In this document: positions 55,491-61,232 of the stretch, piece after piece | Layout of the letters: the number at the start of each line of letters is the position of its first letter | Numbering within the stretch: the stretch's first letter is position 1 | DNA from: Ilyomonas limi | Lineage (GTDB): Bacteria; Bacteroidota; Bacteroidia; Chitinophagales; Chitinophagaceae | DNA: 64,000 bases | Reading direction: 5' to 3' | Assembly (NCBI RefSeq): GCF_005233845.1 | Contig: NZ_SZQL01000019.1 | Coordinates: 41,521-105,520 of the forward strand | Notes under the pieces: model-generated | Seen by the model: the letters and a program-made list of their open reading frames with translations, nothing else | Told to the model about the DNA's origin: nothing | Databases searched by the model: none | Made by a program: the position numbers and the translations under genes

Positions 55491-55886
55491 ATGAGAAAAT
55501 ACTTCCCCCTATTCCTTATAATTGTTGTAATCATATTTTCTTGCAAGAAGGATAGCCCTACCAATTCTTGGAATGTTAAATATGAAATTACTTGTACTAA
55601 TCCCAATATCAAAGTGATAGTTGTTTATAGAGATCAAACTGGAGGTGTAGCAGAAGCCGGTAGTATTGATAACTATCAACAACTTCCTTGGTCTTATAAT
55701 AATACTTGGTCAAAAGATCCTGGATTAATGCAGGCACGTTCTTTATCATTAGCTGTAGGTGACGTTGAACCTTACATAGGTACTGATGTAATGACTGCTA
55801 AAATCTATGTTAATGGCAAAGTGATAAATCAACAAACCTATACATCAGGAGGCGTTTTCCCCTTTCTCACTTACGTTTTGCAATAA
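55491..55886 (+). CDS. small lipoprotein of unknown function
   Basis: A 131-residue protein with a lipoprotein leader (LFLIIVVIIFSC, Cys18) followed by KKDSPTNS. The rest is predicted to be a single beta-sandwich domain: KYEITCTNPNIKVIVVYRD, then LPWSYNNTW, and TAKIYVNGKVINQQTYTSGG. That layout recalls MmpS-type beta domains, but similarity is too weak for assignment. The gene and its neighbour at 55960 are clearly more AT-rich than the flanking uvrA, which points to acquired DNA. It is flanked by REP palindromes. Confidence 0.65.
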   Translation: MRKYFPLFLIIVVIIFSCKKDSPTNSWNVKYEITCTNPNIKVIVVYRDQTGGVAEAGSIDNYQQLPWSYNNTWSKDPGLMQARSLSLAVGDVEPYIGTDVMTAKIYVNGKVINQQTYTSGGVFPFLTYVLQ

Positions 55887-55959
55887 TGTTGTTATAGATT
55901 ATGAGCTACTAAGAACATTTAGTGAGACACCTAAATACGGTACAAATCTGAAAATACTT

Positions 55960-56676
55960 ATGATCAAAGGTAACCAACGAAGATCTTACAATTTTGATGA
56001 AAATTCATTTGAGCAAAAAATTATAGAATTAGTAGGAGACCTTCATATGGGCGAAGGACTTGAGTATAAGTTCCTGCAATACGAAATAACATTTTGTCAG
56101 GCAGAAAGAAGTTTGATAGAAGAATCAAGAAAATATTTGAATGAGTACTTTGAGGATCCAGAAAATGAACAAGAAAGCCTTATGTATTATCAAGATCCTG
56201 AACACGAGACGAGAGCATTTCCACTTTTACCCGCATTAAGATCAGCGTATTTTATTGCAGTACACTCAGCATTTGAGAATGTTTGGACAGACATCTGTGA
56301 TCTATATAGATTGTATTTCTCAAAAACTTTTATTCCTGCTTTAAACAACAAGTATTTTGAAACAATTAATACAGAAGAAAGAAAGGGGAGAATAAAAATC
56401 TTTATTGATGATATTATAAAAAAATATCAGCTACTCTTTGATTATAACTATATTAGAAATTCGTTTGCTCATAACAAACCAATTGGAGAATACTTTCATT
56501 CAATTGTTTCACTTATTAATCAAAATAAAATTCAGCATATCAAAATTTTAAGTGTAGATAAAGTTGAGTTTGAGATTACCTCCTTGCAATTTGTTGTTGA
56601 CTATTGCAAAATAATTATAGAGTTTATTTGTGAAATTGCGGAGTATTCACATAACAATTTGAAAATATCCAGTTAA
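55960..56676 (+). CDS. HEPN-like helical protein
   Basis: A 238-residue, largely alpha-helical protein rich in Tyr, Phe, Ile and Glu, with no signal peptide. YNYIRNSFAHNK near residue 166 gives the R-x4-H pattern of HEPN-type domains; the IRNSFAHN context is frequent in HEPN and RiboL-PSP-like proteins. An upstream helix pair carries ALRSAYFIAVHSAFENVWTD, fitting a MAE_28990/RiboL-like HEPN fold. HEPN proteins can be RNases in toxin-antitoxin or anti-phage systems. No MNT nucleotidyltransferase or other partner is adjacent. The strongly AT-rich codon use differs from the flanks, suggesting transfer. Confidence 0.6.
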   Translation: MIKGNQRRSYNFDENSFEQKIIELVGDLHMGEGLEYKFLQYEITFCQAERSLIEESRKYLNEYFEDPENEQESLMYYQDPEHETRAFPLLPALRSAYFIAVHSAFENVWTDICDLYRLYFSKTFIPALNNKYFETINTEERKGRIKIFIDDIIKKYQLLFDYNYIRNSFAHNKPIGEYFHSIVSLINQNKIQHIKILSVDKVEFEITSLQFVVDYCKIIIEFICEIAEYSHNNLKISS

Positions 56677-56691
56677 TAGCTTTTGCGTTTT

Positions 56692-56723
56692 GCCGCCGTT
56701 GTTGGTGTTCTTCACCAACAACG
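56692..56723 (+). repeat. REP palindrome on the left of the transposase
   Basis: GCCGCCGTTGTTGGTGTTCT then TCACCAACAACG. It forms a near-perfect hairpin with GTTGTTGGTG and CACCAACAAC as arms and the tetraloop TTCT, preceded by the conserved GCCGCC head. The matching unit at 57293-57323 is inverted, so both hairpins bracket the RAYT gene. Confidence 0.88.
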
Positions 56724-56735
56724 AGTGATGCCAAA

Positions 56736-57248
56736 TCAACCATTATAATGCGACAGGAACTCCCACTCACTTTTACCTGTATAATAATAGGCGGCTGAAG
56801 AATACCCGTATGCTTCAGGTACAGCTACCAAGCCTGCCCGCATCGGGTTCAAGTGAATGTATTCCAGCTTTTGTATAAATACACTTCTACTGTATAAGGC
56901 TACGCTCAGTGGATTTCGTTCCCATACCTGGTACTTTCTGTCTTTTGCATCTACCCTAAACAAAGAGAGCACCTTAGGGTGATTGTCTTTTAACGCTTTG
57001 AGCATCATCTGTGCGGTGTACTTCATAAAAGAATGCTGCACATCTGTAGGTAAATGCTCGTCCAGCATCTGCCAGATAAGATGTATATGATTATTCATAA
57101 TCACAAAGCCATATATCAATACTCGTTTTTCCCGCACCAGAAATTCCAGACTGCGAATGATGATGTCCTTAAACTTATCCGGCTTGAGTAAAGCTTTCCA
57201 TTCCAGTATTGTAGCGGTAAAAAAGTAAGGATGATCGCGAATCAGCAT
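56736..57248 (-). CDS. REP-associated tyrosine transposase (RAYT, IS200-like Y1)
   Basis: A 170-residue HUH endonuclease. IMNNHIHLIW contains the His-x-His metal motif, and SFMKYTAQMM contains the candidate nucleophilic Tyr. The N-terminus reads HPYFFTATILEWKALL, the common RAYT strand, and the C-terminal KLEYIHLNPMRAGLV and YSSAAYYYTGKSEWEFL are typical. Length is normal and the gene appears intact. It cuts single-stranded DNA at REP hairpins. Inverted REPs flank it on both sides, and a degenerate relative lies next to it at 57323-57556. Confidence 0.9.
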   Translation of the reverse strand: MLIRDHPYFFTATILEWKALLKPDKFKDIIIRSLEFLVREKRVLIYGFVIMNNHIHLIWQMLDEHLPTDVQHSFMKYTAQMMLKALKDNHPKVLSLFRVDAKDRKYQVWERNPLSVALYSRSVFIQKLEYIHLNPMRAGLVAVPEAYGYSSAAYYYTGKSEWEFLSHYNG

Positions 57249-57292
57249 AAATGAAAATAATACATTTTACGCTGAAGTACAACCAAAAGCCA

Positions 57293-57323
57293 GTTGTTGG
57301 TGAAGAACACCAACAACGGCGGG
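57293..57323 (-). repeat. REP palindrome on the right of the transposase
   Basis: GTTGTTGGTGAAGAACACCA then ACAACGGCGGG, the reverse complement of the unit at 56692-56723 apart from the outermost base. The hairpin arms are GTTGTTGGTG and CACCAACAAC. It is followed directly by the decayed second RAYT. Confidence 0.88.
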
Positions 57324-57556
57324 AAGTGAAAGCGACTAACAAACAATATGAATTCTGGCAAAGAGATTCCTTAGCTTTTGAACTCACTAGAAGAAGTACT
57401 GCCTTGCAAAAACCGGAGTATATCCATAACAATCCATTGGCTGCACACTGGCAGTAGTGCAACACCCCTGTTGATTACTATTATTCATCTGCAACATATT
57501 ACGAAACGGAAGTAGATGCCTTTGTCTTTCTCACCCATATTATGGATGTAACCTGA
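57323..57556 (+). pseudogene. C-terminal remnant of a second RAYT-like transposase
   Basis: The frame reads NKQYEFWQRDSLAFELTRRS and TALQKPEYIHNNPLAAHWQ, then TAG at 57455-57457, then continues in the same frame as DYYYSSATYYETEVDAFVFL and ends at TGA 57554-57556. This aligns well with the C-terminal half of transposases such as the intact copy (VWERNPLSV, KLEYIHLNPMRAGL, YSSAAYYY), but it is a different subfamily and on the opposite strand. The HUH half is missing; its place is occupied by the REP at 57293-57323. A dead fragment. Confidence 0.75.
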
Positions 57557-57563
57557 GGCTGTA

Positions 57564-57591
57564 AGCGGTTCGTGAAGACACGGACCGGGGT
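57564..57591. repeat. second palindrome family, copy 1
   Basis: AGCGGTTCGTGAAGACACGG then ACCGGGGT. Arms CGGTTCGTG (57566-57574) and CACGGACCG (57579-57587) differ at one base, loop AAGA. Copy 2 is at 58033-58058. It lies eight bases after the RAYT remnant stop. Confidence 0.6.
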
Positions 57592-57700
57592 GAAAGCCGC
57601 TTTGCCCAAAATAAAAGCACCGCGCAAAGCCTGGCAGCAGATTTGCCGAATTAAGCTGGAAAAAACGGACTATTATTGCAAACAAATAATTGAATCTACT

Positions 57701-57910
57701 ATGGACATAGATGCCTTCAAAGGAATGGGTCACAACGAGAAACTGCAAGAACTACGATATAACGGGCAACTATTAGGCTCTTATCAGCGAAACACAGAGA
57801 ACGGTTCTAAAATACCCGGCGACATCTTTGAGCTATACGATTTCTGGGTGTTTCTGAGCGACGACGAATCTATGGTAATACCTACCCGTAAAAATCCGCT
57901 GTCTGAATAA
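57701..57910 (+). CDS. short hypothetical protein, possible fragment
   Basis: About 69 residues from ATG 57701 (MDIDAFKGMGHNEKLQELRY). The frame is open upstream to 57572, but that part starts inside a palindrome and has poor coding character. GQLLGSYQRNTENGSKIPGD and IFELYDFWVFLSDDESMVIP look like real protein sequence, with mixed strands and helices. I do not recognise a family. It lies in the repeat-rich island, so it may be the end of a disrupted gene. Confidence 0.4.
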   Translation: MDIDAFKGMGHNEKLQELRYNGQLLGSYQRNTENGSKIPGDIFELYDFWVFLSDDESMVIPTRKNPLSE

Positions 57911-58032
57911 CCTTGCACTACCGCGGGCGTCCGCTTATTAACTCATACAATACAGGAGTGTGGCAAACAAGGGTGCGCTGGCGCTAACAGTCTGAAGAAC
58001 ATGGAATACGGTGAAGGTAACGGAAGGTAGTG

Positions 58033-58058
58033 AGCGGTTCGTGTCTTCGCTAACCGCG
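58033..58058. repeat. second palindrome family, copy 2
   Basis: AGCGGTTCGTGTCTTCGCTA then ACCGCG. Arms GCGGTT and AACCGC with partial extension; the loop TCTT is the reverse complement of the loop of copy 1, so this is the same element in the opposite orientation. Confidence 0.5.
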
Positions 58059-58080
58059 ATGATAGCATTGCCAACATTCA

Positions 58081-58109
58081 TTGCTGGTGAACAACACCAG
58101 CAATGGCGG
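58081..58109 (-). repeat. REP palindrome, diverged copy
   Basis: TTGCTGGTG (58081-58089) and CACCAGCAA (58095-58103) are a perfect inverted repeat, followed by TGGCGG, the conserved head of the family. Its stem sequence has compensating changes (GCTGG with CCAGC in place of GTTGG with CCAAC), so pairing is kept. The rest of 57911-58271 shows no gene. Confidence 0.75.
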
Positions 58110-58271
58110 AATGATTTTGCTTCTTTTCCCGCAATGTCTCCATCCATAGCTCATTGCGCGTGAGTCATGTGACGTTGCGGTGTGGTAGAAAATGAAATCT
58201 GCCTTACACCTTCGTACTCCCGCAATGTTCTTTATCTACAACTTCATGAGTATCAGAAACACCAGACGATC

Positions 58272-58567
58272 TTATTTATCTAACCAGTATGGTCGTCTGC
58301 TAAAATGAAATATAGAAATAACACGGATGATGTTATTTGCCTCATCAATTTCATAATGAACAGCGTAAGGAAAGGTTTTGCAGGCAGCAGTTCTGATGTT
58401 TTTAAACTTTATGGAAGCATAATATGGATTTTGTTTGATAGCAGCAATTATTTTTTTACATCGGCAATTAACCTTTTTCCTAAACCTTTTTGTTGAAGGT
58501 TGTACCAGGAACGAGCCTCCTCTAAATCGTTCAATGCTCCGCGGGAAAAAATGATTGCAAACCGCAT
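58272..58567 (-). pseudogene. ParE-type toxin frameshifted at an A7 tract
   Basis: The start ATG at 58567 overlaps the antitoxin TAA by one base (TAATG). The frame reads MRFAIIFSRGALNDLEEARS then WYNLQQKGLGKRLIADVKK, 39 residues, and stops at TAA just after a run of seven A on the coding strand (58451-58457). One extra A would join it to IIAAIKQNPYYASIKFKN, IRTAACKTFPYAVHYEIDE and IRVISIFHFSRRPYWLDK, giving a complete toxin of about 98 residues similar to that at 20443-20742. Either a one-base deletion killed it, or slippage on the A7 tract restores it. A longer ORF from 58580 reads through in another frame but lacks the first half of the family pattern. Confidence 0.8.
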
Positions 58568-58785
58568 TATTTACTTTCATTGTCTAAAGCTTTGAAAAAA
58601 GCTTCTTCTGATAAGGTAGAAGAAGGAGTACCCTTCATTTCTACAAGGCGCTTCAGCGTTTCTGTTTGTTGCCAATCAGCAATCGGATTTTCCACAATTT
58701 CAATGGCATCCACTTGTTTTAAATCTTCAATAATAGCCGATGCGTATTCCTTTTTTATCTTTATAGTATAAATAGTATCGCTCAT
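58567..58785 (-). CDS. antitoxin of the broken ParE-type pair
   Basis: A 72-residue acidic protein: TIYTIKIKKEYASAIIEDLKQ, then AIEIVENPIADWQQTETLKR and a tail with TLSEEAFFKALDNES. The N-terminal strand and helix, followed by a charged tail, fit small Bacteroidota antitoxins located directly before ParE-type toxins. It is unlike the antitoxin at 20739-20990. The stop TAA shares its last base with the toxin ATG. The gene is intact although its partner is frameshifted, as expected if the toxin was lost first. Confidence 0.75.
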   Translation of the reverse strand: MSDTIYTIKIKKEYASAIIEDLKQVDAIEIVENPIADWQQTETLKRLVEMKGTPSSTLSEEAFFKALDNESK

Positions 58786-58952
58786 ATTTCAAATATAAAG
58801 AAAAGCAGAATTAGCTGAATGCAAATTTTTACCCATTACATCTCCGTCCAGTTAGTGCCGTCCGCGCTGATTGACATATCTTAGAAGATGCAATATCAGA
58901 AGCAACGCCGAAGAAAAGTTCCGTTCTTCGAGATGCGCTGAAGCTTACCCCT

Positions 58953-58984
58953 CCACTGGCGCAAGCAGACGCTTGCGCCAGTGG
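58953..58984. repeat. perfect 14-base palindrome
   Basis: CCACTGGCGCAAGC (58953-58966) and GCTTGCGCCAGTGG (58971-58984) around the loop AGAC. There is no T-run. It forms a third palindrome type in the island, next to a diverged REP scrap (GAACACCAATAATGG, about 58998-59012). The remainder of 58786-59038 shows no gene. Confidence 0.75.
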
Positions 58985-59038
58985 AATGAAGAAGGACGAA
59001 CACCAATAATGGCAAAATACAAGCCAGCGCTTTCAGTA

Positions 59039-60019
59039 TCAAACCGCTGCCTCCTTATTATATTTACCTCTGTATTCCAATGGCGACATGCCGGTTATTT
59101 TTCTAAATACTTCCCTGAACGCTTTCGCATCCGAATAGCCCACTTCATACATTACTTCATTAACTGTTTTGCGGCTCGTTTCAAACGCTTTCTTGGCGGC
59201 TTCCATTTTTACTCTTTGCGCGTATTCCACAGGCGTATTGCCGGTGGCTTTAATAAACCGCCGGTCAAAGTTTCGCCTGCCTACCGCAAACCGGGTAGAT
59301 AATTCTTCCACCGATATTTTCTCGTGCAGTTTGCTTTCAATATAGGCTTGCGCTTGTTGCACCACGTCATCACCGTGCAGCTTTTGCCCTGTAAATATGG
59401 TAAAAAGGGATTGGCTTTGCCGGTCTATTTCAATCTGGAATACTTTGGAACAAAAAATGGCTGTTTGCCGGTCGTAATATTTTTCTACCAGGTAAATAAG
59501 GAGGTTAAGGAAAGAATACGCACCACCATTAGTATAAATGCCTCCTTCATCCGTAATCAGTTTATCCGTTTGCAAATGCACTTTTGGAAACTGGGTTCTG
59601 AAAATATCCCCCACTGCCCAATGGGTAGAGCAGGTTTTCCCATCCATTAAGCCGGATGCGGCAAGCAGAAATGCGCCGGTACAGATACTGGCAATTTCAG
59701 CGCCTTCTTTATAATGTTGTGCTATCCAGTCAATCAGCAAACTGTTCTTTTTTATCGCTTGCTGATAATTATGGTTTAAGGACGGAATAATAATCAGATC
59801 TGTTTTGGTAATAGCTGAAATATGCGTATGTGGCTTTACGGTAAACAAACCATTATGAAAGTCCACTTCTTTTGAAATACCTGCCAGTTGAATAGCGAAT
59901 ACTTCTTTTTTGCCACTTTCCTTCCGGTACTCGTTGGCTCTTGTAAATATCTTGTAAGCACCTACAATGCTGCTTAAATTATTCTCTCCGTCAGGAACAA
60001 TGATGGTAAGATGTTTCAT
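59039..60019 (-). CDS. GATase1-like AraC-family transcriptional regulator
   Basis: A 326-residue regulator. The N-terminal 200 residues form a DJ-1/PfpI-like domain: [29 protein letters not shown] and [19 protein letters not shown], with the nucleophile-elbow Cys, and [14 protein letters not shown]. The C-terminal part is an AraC-type double [23 protein letters not shown] and [20 protein letters not shown] followed by [12 protein letters not shown]. Members are usually activators of catabolic or stress genes and lack peptidase activity. It is divergent from the SRPBCC gene (starts about 140 bases apart), its likely target. Confidence 0.93.
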   Translation of the reverse strand: MKHLTIIVPDGENNLSSIVGAYKIFTRANEYRKESGKKEVFAIQLAGISKEVDFHNGLFTVKPHTHISAITKTDLIIIPSLNHNYQQAIKKNSLLIDWIAQHYKEGAEIASICTGAFLLAASGLMDGKTCSTHWAVGDIFRTQFPKVHLQTDKLITDEGGIYTNGGAYSFLNLLIYLVEKYYDRQTAIFCSKVFQIEIDRQSQSLFTIFTGQKLHGDDVVQQAQAYIESKLHEKISVEELSTRFAVGRRNFDRRFIKATGNTPVEYAQRVKMEAAKKAFETSRKTVNEVMYEVGYSDAKAFREVFRKITGMSPLEYRGKYNKEAAV

Positions 60020-60161
60020 GGTGATGCTTTTGGCAAAGATGAATATTTACTTTGTCCAAATCAACCCGCTACAAAGTCCATTTTACGCCCTGCTTAAGTC
60101 GCTTTTAGACAATAGGTTTGCTTTAGATATTTATAATAATCAAAAAATAAAAAGTATAACC

Positions 60162-60635
60162 ATGCAAGATCAACATTTCACTTTTACATTTCTGGTACAC
60201 CAAACTCCGGAAGAAGTATTCAATGCTATTAATGATGTGTACGGGTGGTGGTCGGAAGATGTTAAAGGCAGTTCACAAGGTCTTAATGATGAATTTGAAG
60301 TTCGCTTTGGCGACGTGCATTATTCCCGGCATAAATTGATAGAGGTCATACGCAACAAAAAAGTTGTTTGGCTGGTTACCGACAGCCAATTAAATTTCCT
60401 TACCAATAAAACCGAATGGAATGGCACCAAAAATATTTTTGAAATTTCCAGGGAAGGTGATAAAACAAAGATCCTTTTTACGCATCTGGGCTTAGTTCCC
60501 CTAATTGAATGCTTCGGTGCCTGTTCCAATGGCTGGAGCTATTATTTGCGTAGTTTATCAAACCTCATCACTACCGGCAAAGGGACTCCCCATGTAGTAA
60601 AGGAAGCGGTACACCAGCCATCGTTACAGCACTAA
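60162..60635 (+). CDS. SRPBCC / AHSA1-like protein
   Basis: A 157-residue protein starting at ATG 60162 ([20 protein letters not shown]). The fold is START-like: N-terminal strand and helix ([19 protein letters not shown]), beta strands ([19 protein letters not shown]), [17 protein letters not shown], and a C-terminal helix with [14 protein letters not shown]. These proteins bind hydrophobic ligands; the AHSA1 group includes stress and unknown-function proteins. It is divergent from the AraC-type regulator and followed by a SnoaL-like gene, 35 bases later. The three probably form one regulated unit. Confidence 0.87.
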   Translation: MQDQHFTFTFLVHQTPEEVFNAINDVYGWWSEDVKGSSQGLNDEFEVRFGDVHYSRHKLIEVIRNKKVVWLVTDSQLNFLTNKTEWNGTKNIFEISREGDKTKILFTHLGLVPLIECFGACSNGWSYYLRSLSNLITTGKGTPHVVKEAVHQPSLQH

Positions 60636-60670
60636 ATTATATATCATTCAAATTATAACAACCAATATTT

Positions 60671-61054
60671 ATGGAAACAATAACCTACATAACCGCACTT
60701 ACAACCAGAGAAGTTGCAGCACGCTTCAACGAACTTGCACAGCAGGAAAAATGGTTTGACATACAGGACGAATTATTTGCAGATGGCGTAAAGAGTATTG
60801 AACCTGCTAATGCTCCTCATCTAAAAAATACGGAAGGCAAATCTGCTGTTCGTAAAAAAGGAGAAGATTGGGTAAAAAAGGTAACGGCAGTCCACCGATT
60901 ACATACAACTGAACCTATAATAGGCAGCAATCATTTTGCAGTAGGAAGGGAAATGGATATTACCGTACTGGACTTGGGAAGAATACAAACCAATGAAATA
61001 ATGCTGTATGAAGTAAAAGACGGACAGATTATATCAGAGCAATTCTTTTATTGA
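60671..61054 (+). CDS. SnoaL-like / NTF2-fold protein
   Basis: A 127-residue protein: TREVAARFNELAQQEKWFDI, DELFADGVKSIEPANAPH, and VGREMDITVLDLGRIQTNEI, then MLYEVKDGQIISEQFFY. The last motif is the typical end of SnoaL-like polyketide cyclase/NTF2-fold domains of Bacteroidota. Members can be isomerases, hydrolases or ligand-binding; no catalytic residues are certain here. It lies 35 bases after the SRPBCC gene in the same orientation and is the end of that unit. Confidence 0.87.
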   Translation: METITYITALTTREVAARFNELAQQEKWFDIQDELFADGVKSIEPANAPHLKNTEGKSAVRKKGEDWVKKVTAVHRLHTTEPIIGSNHFAVGREMDITVLDLGRIQTNEIMLYEVKDGQIISEQFFY

Positions 61055-61232
61055 GTAATCTTTTCATTGTTTTCCTTTACTTCTAGGTGTTAGTGCCAGC
61101 GCACCTCGAAGTATAAGACAAAAGTATATCTCCCAAAATACCCGCCTCCAATTCCAAAGCATCCGCTTCCTTGCTGAATGCTCTTTAAAAGTAAGTGAGC
61201 GGATGCTTGCACCAGCAAAACATCGGTAAAAA

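Larger units (their letters stand above)
56692..57323. mobile_element. REPtron: RAYT gene bracketed by inverted REPs
   Basis: This unit consists of one REP (56692-56723), a REP-associated tyrosine transposase gene on the minus strand, and an inverted REP (57293-57323). The distances are 12 bases on the left side and 44 on the right. This matches the known layout of REPtrons, in which the transposase is thought to spread single REPs or REP pairs. Further REPs in the island (55248-55352, 58081-58109) share the palindrome. Confidence 0.82.

Noticed and set aside
56692..58109. Repeated palindromes as a CRISPR array
   Set aside because: Copies are irregularly spaced, alternate in orientation, have no uniform spacers and no cas genes are near; they fit REP elements.
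58272..58580. 102-codon continuous frame as the intact toxin
   Set aside because: Its first half (FFPRSIERFRGGSFLVQPS) does not fit the ParE pattern. The fitting sequence is in another frame from ATG 58567, so the long frame is accidental.
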